Shown here piece by piece: positions 1 to 10,860 of a stretch of DNA of 64,000 bases. Numbering within the stretch: the first letter of the stretch is position 1; each line of letters begins with the position of its first letter. The translations under genes and the position numbers were made by a program. The stretch covers positions 2,038,001 to 2,102,000 of the forward strand of contig JADLSH010000377.1 of the NCBI GenBank assembly GCA_016169945.1, written 5' to 3'. Source of the stretch: Trachythela sp. YZ-2020. Taxonomy: Eukaryota > Cnidaria > Anthozoa > Malacalcyonacea > Clavulariidae. The notes beneath the pieces are model-generated. The model was not told where the DNA came from, made no database searches, and saw only the letters and a list, made by a program, of their open reading frames with translations.

Positions 1-86
1 GTTACAGTACAGGTATGTACTGTATAGACAGTAAACATGGACTGCATGATGTTGATAGCAGCCGTGCAACAGGTATCATTTACAGA

Positions 87-211
87 CCTGGAGCGAGGGG
101 GATTCGGCGAAATATTACCCGAAGTGAAGATAGTTTCCGAGGGACTTTGTCCTGAGGGAAGTATCGTCACCGAGTGTAATATTTTCCAGAATCCCCCGAG
201 CCGAGGGTCTA
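87..211. repeat. Imperfect long hairpin (MITE-like)
   Basis: The two halves are imperfect reverse complements. GGGGGATTCGGCGAAATATTAC near the left end (two bases shorter than its partner in places) pairs with a GGGGGATTCTGGAAAATATTAC-like stretch on the other strand at the right end, and the inner halves around the centre near 148 also pair at roughly two thirds of positions. No target-site duplication is obvious. The short ORF across it is probably a by-product of the hairpin. Confidence 0.5.
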
Positions 212-219
212 CAGTATAA

Positions 220-673
220 ATGATATATTATACCGAAAATTAAAAGCCTTCAAATTGAGAATATTTATTAAAAACATGCCACACACTTATTATTTTGATT
301 AAAGCAAGTATTTGTTGCTTCTCTTTCAACTAGTATGACATCATATTGTTTGTAAAACTCATGGTAACATTTTTCTTTAAAGTTTTTTCTCAATAATTTA
401 ATTACTTGTCATATATTTTGGCGCCATCTTTTTTTTGTGTAGTCTCGCATGTTCTACGCGAATAACATCACACCACAAATCTCCTGGGGAATTCGGGGTG
501 TGATATTGTCAAAAGGAATGCAGGTTCGGGAAACGGTGACGTAAGGCGTGATATGACGATTAACCTCATCCTCACGTGGCATAAACTTAGCTTTCTGATT
601 GGGTAGTTTGCCTTTGAAGTATAATATTATTAAATATTTTATATTAAAGTAAATGAATAAAGGGGTTTCTTAC
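220..673. other. Intergenic or 3' part of the unknown gene
   Basis: No clear gene is seen. On the minus strand, 454-585 is a possible last exon: it follows an AG, is in the right phase for the exon ending at 674, and is open for 43 codons to a TAG. It lacks a good pyrimidine tract and is open in a second frame too, so it may be repeat sequence. Confidence 0.25.
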
Positions 674-3327
674 CTGGATATGGGAGGTACTATCAAAAGG
701 ATTGTCTTCATTATTCATTCTCATCTGTGTGGAGTGTGAGTATGCAGGGACATTAGTAAGAGCCTAAAAGTAAGAATAACAACTATTCAGCACAGCCTAC
801 ACTGAGTATTAGCTCGTGTTGATCTGATGTCATTTGCCTGACTCCCTTAGAAGCCAACAAGCATGAGAAAATATAAAAGCAAAACATACCTTCTGAGTAT
901 ACCCTTGGTTCTCCTTAGTCTGCCCACTCCACATTGGGCCTGCAAAAAGTCTTGCGAATCTGCCAGGAAATTCTGTTATCATTGTCTCATACCATAACTG
1001 GTAGTCTTTAGGTACAACAATCTGAAAAAAGCAATACATTACAATCTACAATATATACTGATTATTATAATATTATATATTATGTATATTTTTGTATGTG
1101 AACTCACTTACAATTCACAGGTACATGGCTGTTTGGCAACACAGTTTTAAGCAAATGAAACTGAAATTGGCCAGAAAATATACGTTTGCTTTCTTGATAC
1201 ACAAAATCACCTCAGCTACACTAATGCAGCACAACTATTTGTGTAAGGTGAATCATTTCCATAGAGTATACAGTAGCACAGTAGCAGATGACAAATCAAA
1301 CAACTGCATGGACTGTACCTGATTTATATTTACTGCTGTAAATAACTGGATTACATATTCTAATAATCCAAATGGCATGCGATCCAACTGTATAACTGGT
1401 TCCATGGGGTTGGCTGCTTTCTGTAAATTCAACATCTGACTGAACTTGTAAACAAGATTTGGTTTGTCATTGGATGAAAGTCTCTTCATAGCCTTAATGG
1501 AATTGCTGACAAAATACTTTGGATTTGAGCATAACCCATTGCTCATTGCCAAAGTCAGGAATGCTATATCCATAAATGTCATCATTTCATCCATATGGTT
1601 TTTGGTCGCAATAGTGGATTGAATGAGTGATATGATCACTCTTTTCAGGCTAGAATTTCCCTCAAAGAATATATCATTGCAACATTTGACTTTCCCCTCA
1701 TCGTCAAGTGAGAGATAAAGTTCCTTTAGAACTTGCAACTTTTGAGTCTGAGTCAATACTGTTAATACTTCCAAATGTCCAGGAGTAAGTTTAAAAGTTT
1801 GTGAATTGTTCTTAGCATTATTAGGAGAACACTTTCCCATGTAATGGTTCACATCTAATCCAAGTTTCAGCTCTGCATTAGCAATAGTTTGATACTCTTG
1901 CCGCAAAACTTTGATTCTTTGTCGTATTGAATTAGCTATATAAAAATAAAAAATAGTTGAAGAATCAAACTGTTGGGGATTTAACTGAATAGGTTATTAA
2001 CCCATTAACGACCAGTGCTCTACCAATGACGAGTAAAATCGTCTGGCGTTAGACAGCGTAAATAGTAAAGTAGGGCACATTTGGGCGCATTGCCCGCTAA
2101 TGAGTTAACAAGATGCATTGGCAGATAGGTTTGTTAACCCATTAACAACCAGTGCTCTACCACTGACAAGTAAAATTGTCTGGCATAAGATAGAGTAAAT
2201 ACTAAAGTAGGGTGCATTTGGGCACATTGCCTACTAATGGGTTAATATGGGAATTCATTTTGGACTTCACTTTATTTCCAATGCCTAAAATTGGAGTATA
2301 CTTGTATTAACTAAAATTATACGAAGAATAATAATATCACTTAGTACTCACATTGTCTTTCACAACTGCCTGTAACATTGCCTGCAATAAACTTGGCAGC
2401 ATTGAACCAATATGGATGATTTGGCTTCATGCATGGCCATTCATTGTCAGTAGGTTGCAAATCCTTATGCAGGGCAATGAACTGCACCAGAGAACAATCC
2501 TCCTTATGAGTCGAAGCAACCTTTGATTTTCGCTTTGGTTAAAACGTTAGATATCTGGGAGAATGCAATACTTTTCGTCTCACAACAAGACGAGGGGATT
2601 TCTACAATAAAAAATTTCACAATTATATATATCTGAGAACAATACACTGACAGCTACAGTAGTGTTGATCACTTGCCAACTACATTGTTTGTAAATTATT
2701 TTACTATAACTTACATTTGATGATGTTGATGCACTTTTCGAAAATGACAAACGTTTTGGTGTTCTTCTGCTGCTTTTTTCTCCTGTGGCACTTGTCACAC
2801 TTGGAGCAACCTTTTTTCTTGGTGGTTTTTGAGGAGTATTTCCAGACGAAACATGCCCTCTCTTCATCAAACTTGGCTCAGCACTTTCCTTTTAACAAAA
2901 AAACAATGCCTGAAGACTATATACAAAACCGGACGAAGGATAGGTTGTTATGCTCAATTTCCTACTCTCATGAGGCAATAACTTAACTAAATGTAACCTT
3001 GTGTGCACTAAAATATTGAACATATGTGCCATGCTTTTTCCTATCAAAAACGTGGGGCTCTTAGGGGCTCTTTAGTGGTTTAAATTTCACCAATCTTAAA
3101 ATGTGAATAAAACGATACAATCCGTTGACAGGCCCACTTGGACTGCGAGTAATTTGCAATTCAAATTAGTGCTTTTCACGTGCTCAAGTCAAAGTGGTAA
3201 TTATTCTTGCGACCATGCACTTGCAATAAATAATTCATAAAACTGTACATACACAATGACAAAACTCTATGAATAAAGATATTTTTCATAGCTTATATTG
3301 TCTATAAATAAAATAACCACCTACCAT
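674..3327 (-). CDS. Spliced gene of unknown function, minus strand
   Basis: I do not recognise the protein. A gene model is built from splice signals and matching phases. Exons are 3325-3327 (ATG only, then a GTAGGT donor), 2715-2888, 2352-2520 (or from 2532), 1319-1935, 890-1021 and 674-763. Every junction keeps frame: phase 0, 0, 1, 0, 0. The model gives about 395 residues before the last donor at 673, so the 3' end is missing or lies at 454-585. The N-terminal 60 residues are rich in Lys, Arg, Ser, Thr and Pro (PPRKK, SSRRTPKR), suggesting a nuclear or nucleic-acid-binding tail. The large fourth coding exon starts with a charged helix (RQRIKVLRQEY) followed by a mostly helical region. An upstream ATG at 3393 opens a 16-codon uORF. 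Homology is unknown, but five phased junctions make a real gene likely. Confidence 0.7.
1996..2108. repeat. Small interspersed element with TTAACCCATTA ends, copy 1
   Basis: About 110 bp that begins TTAACCCATTA and ends with the inverted form TAATGAGTTAA. It lies in the intron between the 2352-2520 and 1319-1935 exons and is followed by a second copy in the same orientation. Confidence 0.6.
2133..2246. repeat. Small interspersed element with TTAACCCATTA ends, copy 2
   Basis: Same family and orientation as 1996-2108, about 25 bp further on, with the inverted end TAATGGGTTAA. A truncated inverted relative is at 44013-44105. Confidence 0.6.
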
Positions 3328-3429
3328 TTCAATGTCAACAGGTCAAACGTCCGTGTTAAAAACCGAGCATATCTCGCATTTTCTTGCCGCCATTTTTGTT
3401 TGGTCACATCTACGAAGGAAATATCGCGC

Positions 3430-3637
3430 GAAGCATGACGGTATAAGCGGTCAGTCCTCCTTTGATCTTGACCATTACCAGTATTGATTAGGTTGACAGC
3501 ACTATCATGAAAACGAGATAGCTTGTTCCTATATTAGTTTGGGTAAGATTTAAATTAACCAAACCGCTATATGTAAACAAAGGAACGATCATAGATTCGT
3601 AGATGGTTTTAGCTGTATGATTATTAACATAACCTCT
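3430..3637 (-). pseudogene. Non-LTR RT fragment, C-terminal side of the split copy
   Basis: On the minus strand this encodes the RT thumb region (TAKTIYESMIVPLFTYSG), then, after a frameshift near 3515, LSRFHDSAVNLINTGNGQ. It continues the RT fragment at 6156-6555 once the 2,514-bp transposon and one copy of its TA target are set aside. It ends within 100 bp of the first exon of the unknown gene, so the retroelement sits in that gene's upstream region. Confidence 0.8.
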
Positions 3638-3663
3638 TACAGTACTGCCTAGAAGTAACTTAA

Positions 3664-3808
3664 CACAAATACGCGGTTAACCGCGGGTCACACGTGGTTT
3701 GACCGCAGGCGCCCCGCGGTCTGCCCGAAGGCCGCCGGCGGTCTGCCCGCAGGTTGCCCGCGGTTTCCCCGGGGGCTGCACGCGGGTCGTCCGCGGTTGT
3801 GTGGGCGT
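3664..3808. repeat. GC-rich subterminal array, left end
   Basis: A degenerate run of short units around TGCCCGCGGT directly inside the left inverted repeat. Composition differs sharply from the AT-rich flanks. In TIR transposons such subterminal arrays often bind transposase; that role is inferred here. Confidence 0.6.
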
Positions 3809-5989
3809 ATTGGGGTTTGACCGTAACTCACGGTGGAACACGAAAACAGTACGACTTGCGAACTCGGAATTTTACGTGGGCAAATTAGTATTTAGAAATC
3901 AGAATATCACACGATATAATTTGGCAGTTTAATTTCCAACTTTGTCATTGGCATTACAATTTCATGTATATTGCATCCAGCCTAAAAATTTAGTAAATGG
4001 TCGTATTTGTTTATAAAGCTTAATAGTGTGTTTTGACGAAGCAAGTCTTTTAACGTAGCTAACGTATTGCACAATTTTACCACACAAATCTTTTATTGAA
4101 CACAAACACAAAAACTCAAAGCAAATCTCCCAATAACTAGTCTGTAAATTTGGCAAAAAAAATTCTGGAATGCTGTCTGGGTCAATGGAATACTGTTTGG
4201 CAAAGTTCTGATATAGACGGACATGTAAGCTGACTCTTGAAGAAATAATTCTTACAATATTGACATATACCTGTTATGTAGACTGACAGACAATATTATG
4301 TTTGTTTGAGTGAGCAAGCGTAGTAGCGGCGTATATATATGATTGAGTACGTATCTCAGCCGTTTACTGTAATTTGTATATCTTGAAAATGCGAGGTAGA
4401 TACTGTATATAGCTTTAAGTTTGTATTTATTCTGAACGGATCCGTATATCACTGAGAGATTTATGGATCGAATATCTCTGCATTGGGGACTAGAATTTCT
4501 TTAACGAGTCTCTCCCATTGGGGACTAGCCTCCGGAAAAGATATGTGTTATTGTATATGACATCAAGTCTAGAGGTATGAATATTTGCCATATATATTAT
4601 CGTTGATTACTCTAAATTGTAACTCGCAGTGATATATAGAACATATCATATGGAGATAGACAATACTCACAATTATATATCCTTACGCTACATATACGCT
4701 AACCCGAATCATAGTTAATAGAGAATTTAACTATGCCCGAATAACAACTTCCGTATTTGTATTACGTGCGGCAGCCATTCTTAGCAGTGTTTATTGAACT
4801 ATCATATGTCATCGTCTGCAATACTATCTATTCACCGGCGTTGACCGGCGCGCTAATGAGTATTTTGGTATTTCCGGGACCTGGGATGAGAACTTGTAAA
4901 CAGTATGCAGATTAGAAAACGAAAATTTGTCAGTATAATTGAAAGAACATGCACGGTGTATTTTTCAACGGGATTTGCTAGCAAAATCAAAGCAAACATT
5001 GTGCGGGAAAGCTTTATATAAGCGAAGTGAGAGATCTGAGATTGAGACCCGAGTTTGATACAGGCTTTTCTTAATACAAGAAAGATTATTGATGGATTTG
5101 ACACACATTGGACACACTAGAGTAAGTAAATAGAAATATTTATATATTTGACTACCATAACAAATCTGTGAGGTCAAATAATCTTAGCTAAATCCATCAT
5201 TTAACTATTAAAGCTTAACTTGGCTTAAATTATCAAAATCGATTCTTTATTATCGTATGTTATGTGTGTAACTTTGGGATTTTGTGTCGCATAAGCCCAG
5301 CTCTCTGTTACATATACACGTAACTACATTACAAAGAAAGATACGACAAAATCTGACTTCCAAACGTAAAGGTATGCGCTTACAATAATAGTTAAATATT
5401 TTTTATAAATTAATGCGTTGTTGACTTCGGAATTTGCTGCATGCTATATAAACCCTTTTCTACAGGCTTTTAAACTGATACGCGTATGACAAAAAGTTAC
5501 TAGGTTTATTTACGCATGTAAAAATCTCACATCTTGTTCACAAGTTGTTGGTTTAACAAGCTCGTACTGTAGCAAGCCTGTCGACAACGTGTAACAAGCT
5601 TGTCATTTTATCAACCGTTGCGTCATATTTTATAGCAAAGTAGAATTAATATAGTAGAGCGATTGAATAGATTTATAAAAGTGTCGCTTATCACATTACG
5701 GTTTCTTGTTTACTAACACGCAAATATCATGCGGCCAACCCGTAGGGTTTGTATTGGAGACACATTTGTTTATCTGAGTCTATATTTTTCCTTAACACCT
5801 GTTAACATTCTGTTTATATTCATAATATAAATTCATATCAGTTGTGTATGTTATACAGTTTATTAGAAAAGGTAGTAATTTAGTAAACAAATTAATCCAT
5901 ATAGGAACAAGTCCGTTTGCCGCATAATAACAGTTGTATCGGAAACCGTCGGAACACGACGCGGTGGTTTTTCTGTTTGACGTGTGATT

Positions 5990-6122
5990 ACCGCACGAAC
6001 CGCAACCGCAAACCGCACGCACGGGCACCCGCTAACCGCACGCATGGCACCCGCTAACCGCACGCACAGCACCCGCTAACCGCACGCACCGCACCCGCTA
6101 ACCGCACGAACCACAACCGAAC
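5990..6122. repeat. GC-rich subterminal array, right end
   Basis: About five tandem copies of a roughly 21-bp unit, CACCCGCTAACCGCACGCA with variants, directly inside the right inverted repeat. Read inward the unit contains TGCGGTTAGCGGG, related to but more regular than the left array. Confidence 0.75.
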
Positions 6123-6155
6123 CGCAGTGTTAACTTACTTCTAGGCAGTACTGTA

Positions 6156-6555
6156 TCATAGACAATAGTCTTAGACGCCCGGTTGGCTTCTTATATGTAC
6201 TGTCAAAATGAAGACCTAGATTTAGAGATGGATCAAGTTCTACCCCCAGATACTTATACTTGGTCTTTAACTGGATCTTGTGCATTAAACAAGAAATATC
6301 CAACGTCGATTCTTGCAGGGATAGATTCTTATGAGTTCCAAATAGCATTGCTTCAGTTTTACCTTCGCTGAAATTTAATATCAATTCATTATCAGCGCAC
6401 CATTTGCTAATGTTATCTAGGTCGCATGTTAGTTTATGTTGTATATCCGAGATATATTTATCACTCACAAAAATTACAGTGTCGTCGGCATATACGATTA
6501 TACTTGAGTGTGAGACACAGTTCACCAAATCATTAAAATACACCACGAATAGCAA
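6156..6555 (-). pseudogene. Non-LTR RT fragment with YADD motif, N-terminal side of the split copy
   Basis: The minus strand encodes an RT palm and early thumb: VVYFNDLVNC, the catalytic VYADDTVIF, KWCADNELILNFSEGKTEAM, and KYLGVELDPSLN. It is cut 5' at about 6556, just where PQGxxLGP would be expected, and is interrupted 3' by the transposon at 6153. The family is a CR1/L2-like non-LTR retrotransposon by motif order. Confidence 0.85.
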
Positions 6556-6559
6556 AGGT

Positions 6560-7060
6560 CACAACACAGCCGATTGGCTTACACGTGGTCGTTCTCCGAA
6601 CGAATTGGGTGAATATTCACATTAGTGCAACAGACCTCGAGTTTTGTACAGGATTTCGGTGGATAGCAATTAACATTTATGATTTTGTTTATGATCAGTA
6701 TCCTAAGACGCGATATCACCTTGTGCAATCAGCAGCGAAGGACTTCTGGGTGAAATGGATGCCATTATACGCGCCAAATCTGGTGTTACGTCGAAAGTGG
6801 AATGTGAATACTGGCAACTTACGCCCTTGAAATGTAGTGCTTGTTGCTGACAAGAATGTAATGCGTGGTTAAATAAGTGTTCCCCGGTGAAAATGTTATG
6901 GTTCGGCGTGTTTTAGTTACGTATAAGAACTTCCATATATGTTGGAAACAATCCCGCATGATTACTACGGAATAAGTGAAGCTGTTACTGTCTCTCGAAG
7001 TGTTGAACGCCTCGCGTTACTTGTACCCGTGGAAACGAACGTTTCGAATGACAAAGATGG
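6560..7060 (+). pseudogene. BEL/Pao LTR-retrotransposon pol remnant
   Basis: Plus-strand fragments in shifting frames match the C-terminal part of a BEL/Pao polyprotein: a DWLTRGRSPNELG-like segment, then after a gap a stretch with AAKDFW, YAPNLVLRRKWN and NTGNLRP (near 6720-6830), then an RSVERLALLVPVE tail near 7000-7040. Stops and frame changes show it is dead. It abuts the 5' break of the RT fragment. Confidence 0.65.
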
Positions 7061-8483
7061 CAATTGAAACTACATTACGTTGTTTAAAATTCGATCGTAT
7101 ACCATCCTGCCGGTGTATTGTGATGCAGTTATGGTCATAGACTCACAGTTAGGGTAGTAGATGGAGACATTTCGCTACGATCGCCATCAAGAATTGCTTA
7201 TAAAATAAACTGTATTAACGCGCTAGCCAGATCGATATTGCCACATCCCTAGCCATGACCATTGACGATATGGAAAATCTTGGAAATTAAAGGAGCGCTC
7301 GAGAATCTTACAGCAAATTATTACGAAGGCAAATTGTATAGGTTGCATAATTTTTAGTGAGAAGTTAGGATATACTTTATGCCATGGTAATGATATTATC
7401 CAATCCTCCAAATTTTTTTGCCCACTTAAAACAAAAGTAAATGTGAATGAAGTAAAAGCTCCAATTTTGGGCTATTGTTTCCTAATGATATTAACGTATT
7501 ATGAATGTTGATGCGATATTGACGTGGTGTAAATTGTTGAAAAAAAACGTTGTTTAATCAATCGTAATTTTCCAAAGCTTTGAAGATATTATTCTGCTAT
7601 AGCAATTCACAAGGCATGCGGGGCTAGTTACATGTTGAAAATGCTATAACAGGATTCGCCTTCCCTTTATAGCAAGCAACAACAAAAACATACAGTCTTA
7701 ATGAAATACGTTTTCAAGATTATTATTTGATTACACTACCACACCCCCACCCTTCCCTTCCATTTCACATCGGGTTTCAGTACAATTGAAAATGTACAAT
7801 TAAAACGAATTTTGAAAAATACCTATGGTTAGTAGAGAATTATCAATAACTCTTCATTTAATGATAAAGTAGACTGTATCATTCAATTTACCATAAGAGG
7901 CCTAGCGAGAATTAGTGTTTAACTGACGTACCTACTGGTATTAATACAGTGTAGGCGAAAGATTGAAACTGGCAAGACTAAGCTGTGAAAACTCGAAGGC
8001 TGACGCAGCAGAATTGATTAGTGATGTATTGGGACACGTAGTTGTAAGCATGAGAGGTTTGGCGCAATCCTTCGCCAAAATATTTAAAATCTAGAACTAC
8101 GTAAATGCAATTTAGTAATGATATTGATAGGGCAATCATGTATCTGCAAATAGTCAACTCCTAAAATAGCAACCTACTTGCGAGGATTCCAGGCAGAACC
8201 TGGTTAATCAGGTATTCGTCAGTTGACCTGGATTGGAGTTGTCTTTTCGTTAAAATTTAATTACCGTCCACTGTTATTCCGTCCACTTGCCGTCCACTGT
8301 TATTCATTTTGCTTTCCTCAAATTTTCCAACATTTCTCCTTCTGGCGCATTCTATGCTCACATCGTCCCACGAATATACTAACTTTCTCAGGCCATTTAT
8401 TACATTTCCCCCCAAACTTGCGCCGGAAAATGCTTGACCCCGGGATTTTGATTAAGCTAACATCCTAAAAGCTCGAGCCCACG
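7061..8483. other. No gene recognised
   Basis: AT-rich sequence with only short unconvincing ORFs. No splice-phased exons, RNA genes or clear repeats were found. Confidence 0.4.
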
Positions 8484-9199
8484 TCACCACCAGTTCAGAT
8501 TAGGGTGAATGCGCTTTGAGGTTGTTCTTTTCAACCGAATCCATGAAGATCGAGGCCGAGATTGCGACGCTCTTGAGAAAGGGAGCCTTGACGTGTGTAA
8601 CTCCAATTTCAGATCTAGACACAAGCAGGGGTGTAACTTGGGTCGAAACATTTTGGGTGTATCGTTTGTTTTTCCCGAGGAAAGGGCGCGATCAGGACAC
8701 ATCATAAAGGGGGAGGCCGAAACCAAAAAAGGTTTATGGGCGGTCACATACTGCTAGCAAGAATTCACAGCTATGGAGTGCTGCAGGCACGAGGCTATTA
8801 GGGGGGTTGAGGGCATGCTCTCCGAGAAAAGGTTCAAATGAAGAGGAAACGCCATTTCATTTGTTCTTGGGAAGATTATATAGAATTTTGATGGTCAGAA
8901 AATGTTGTATATTGAATTAGCAAATTTTTCAAATTGCCTAAATATGACTTGAATATATTTTTTCCGGACGAACATGGCAAAATCTACCCTACAAAATAGA
9001 AACTCCCCACACGCCCCTTCCCCCAATAGTTACGCTCTGCGCACAATATATTGTTGACGAACAGCTCAAATGGTAGGACCAGATTGATATGAAATGTAAG
9101 AAAATCGCTGATTGAAGAAAGGCTAAAAACTACATTACAGAAGACGCCTTAACAATTGCGTATTTTCATTAATAGGCGCCTGCGCACGGAGAATATTTT

Positions 9200-9380
9200 C
9201 TCGGTAGGCAGTCACTCTCTGGTTATCTGTAGATTGGTCCTAGATCTTTGGGAATGGGTACAGAAATGCATGATATTTCTAAGGGCCGAACATTTGTCGG
9301 GTGCTCTTAATGTTACAGCAGAGTCGGAGTCTCGTCAGAAACTTTGTCCAGCAACATTCCACTCATTGATGCAAAATTGA
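9200..9380 (+). pseudogene. DIRS-type RNase H remnant
   Basis: The frame reads LWEWVQKCMIFLRAEHLSGA, then LNVTAESESR. This fits the end of DIRS/Ty3-type RNase H, where a hydrophobic strand is followed by HLPG, N and AD..SR; here the usual ADxxSR has become AESESR. It ends at a TGA. Confidence 0.5.
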
Positions 9381-9849
9381 AATAAATATTTTTGTTGTGC
9401 AATAAATCTATTTTTCTCTTCCACTAAACCGTTATTTTTCTTCAGCTGGAAGCCGCATGTGAATGGTTTAACCACGGATTAGGTAATTAGGGAGATTTTA
9501 CGCATTACTACCCAAAAGAATTTGAGAGATTTGGGGGAGATGGTCGAGCTAATTATTGTGACTCTGGTGTGGCCATGATAGTTGCTCTTCTAATTCTCTG
9601 ACTGTGCAGTCCTCAGTTTTTCCATGGCACACAGGACCAAGTACATTCTTTGCTTGCGAATTACACTCTTGACTTAGGCTCTTGTCACGTTCGCAGCAAC
9701 CTTGGAAAAGTAATGGCATCCCTAGCAGCGCTTCCAAGCTCATCTTAGCAGCTTGCATCCCAGGCACCAACTTAGTATCTAATTACGCGAGGAGCTAATG
9801 GCATTCCTGGTGTGTCAGAAGATAAGTTAATCCATTCTTCCCCCTTCGA

Positions 9850-10073
9850 CAGATATAACGGTCCTCTTAGCTTGCTCGTTTGAGGAGGAATTGAAGAGTA
9901 AGACTTTCAATGCATACCGTTCTTTATTGTCTGGCGTTTTGCCCCAGAATGAAGGTTTTACCCGGAGGGAAACAACTTCACGTGTTTCCCTGCTCATTGA
10001 AATTTTGAATATTCGTCAAGCCATGCCCCTTTATAAGCAATTTTGGGATGTCAATGCTGTTTTAGTGCATTAA
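9850..10073 (+). pseudogene. DIRS-type tyrosine recombinase remnant
   Basis: The segment contains NAYRSLLSGVLP, then GFTRRE, then ILNIRQAMPLYKQFWDVNAVL. This matches the core-binding region of DIRS/Ngaro recombinases, where a short-chain N-terminal domain ends in RPPxPxYxxxWDVxxVL. The catalytic Arg-His-Arg-Tyr domain that should follow is absent, so the gene is truncated. Confidence 0.55.
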
Positions 10074-10617
10074 TTTTGGTTGAAACGAACATTGCTGAAA
10101 CTTCATCGCTGTCTGAAATCTTACAGAGACAGGAATAATATTTAAAGAATATATAAGATAAATGCTAACTCCAAATATTATTTTCGATTTTTCACAGCTC
10201 TGAATAAATTTATGTATTATTGTAATCTTTAGTGTAGGGTAATTATTCGAAATAAGAATTCTAATTTAAACCAAAGAATTAGTATAGAATGGCTAGGACT
10301 GTGCAGATTAGTTACTAATCATTCGGCGAAGATTATCATTGTGTTCCAGTTAGAATGTTAGTTATTGTGATATTCTGTTTTAGATATTGATATTGTTATT
10401 AATGAACAAATTTATGTTAGAGACCACATGCAATTCACTGATAAATTTAGAATACACTGTAAATACGCTTTCGTTCTTGACCTTCTGTCTCTAATGAACA
10501 AATTTAACTTAGTGGAGAACAAAAATTACTGGAAATTAAATTCACTGCAATATACTTTGAAAGCAGCCGTAGTGTACCATATTGGAATAATGTCTAACTA
10601 AAAGGATATATACTTAC
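10074..10617. other. No gene recognised
   Basis: AT-rich sequence between the DIRS remnant and the TLDc exon. The next TLDc exon might be expected here on the minus strand, but none was found by eye. Confidence 0.35.
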
Positions 10618-10860
10618 TTCCGGCCCATGATGCGGTGGCGTATCCACCAAATATCAAGTCCGTTTTATTCTTGACGACCTTAACAATGGTTATTGTGGGT
10701 TTCTTGCCATCACAATTTGAGTGGAATTTTGAGCTTTCCCATCCATCTCTTGTGGTACGCCAACAAATCTTCCAATTCCCTGCCTTTGGCAACCATCCTT
10801 CCAGTTGGTCTCGAAATTGTTGTTCCTCTGATGATAATGTGGTTGATTCAGAAAAGTCAA
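10618..10860 (-). CDS. Internal exon of a TLDc-domain protein
   Basis: The exon is bounded by TTTAG and GTAAGTATA and encodes about 80 residues. It begins DFSESTTLSSEEQ, has WLPKAGNWKICWRTTRDGWE, FHSNCDGKKPTITIVKV, and ends IFGGYATASWAG. The FHxxCDxKxPTxTIxK and IFGGYxxxSW motifs are typical of TLDc domains (TBC/LysM-associated domain), which are linked to oxidative-stress protection in proteins such as OXR1 and TLDC2 and occur in many uncharacterised cnidarian proteins. No neighbouring exon was identified, so this may be a lone exon of a long-intron gene or a stranded fragment. Confidence 0.75.

Larger units (their letters stand above)
3640..6153. mobile_element. 2,514-bp TA-flanked terminal-inverted-repeat DNA transposon, non-autonomous
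   Basis: The ends are 27-bp inverted repeats with one mismatch, starting CAGTACTGCCTAGAAGTAA (3640-3666 and 6127-6153). The flanks are TA at 3638-3639 and 6154-6155. The boundaries are confirmed because RT homology stops at one TA and resumes in frame at the other. TA targets and CAGT ends suggest a Tc1/mariner-type or other TA-specific transposase. No transposase of expected length is visible inside, so the copy was probably mobilised in trans. Just inside each end is a GC-rich tandem array, unlike the AT-rich interior. The interior also holds a 12-mer ATTGGGGACTAG twice, about 34 bp apart, near 4470-4530. Confidence 0.85.
8484..10073 (+). mobile_element. Decayed DIRS-like tyrosine-recombinase retroelement
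   Basis: Three plus-strand remnants occur in the order expected for a DIRS element: a possible RT start (IATLLRKGALTCV and nearby, 8516-8710), an RNase H segment (9200-9380) and a tyrosine recombinase segment (9850-10073). Frames are broken between them. The RT segment is the weakest; the order of the other two supports it. No terminal repeats were found. Confidence 0.5.

Noticed and set aside
3343..3393. ATG at 3393 (MAARKCEICSVFNTDV) as the start of the unknown gene
   Set aside because: It ends at a TGA after 16 codons with no usable donor before it; treated as a uORF.
4853..5177. Minus-strand ORFs inside the 2.5-kb transposon as a transposase
   Set aside because: Far too short, overlapping in two frames, and no DDE/DDD motif.
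8484..8747. 87-residue minus-strand ORF
   Set aside because: Opposite to DIRS-like RT sequence on the plus strand; likely a shadow.
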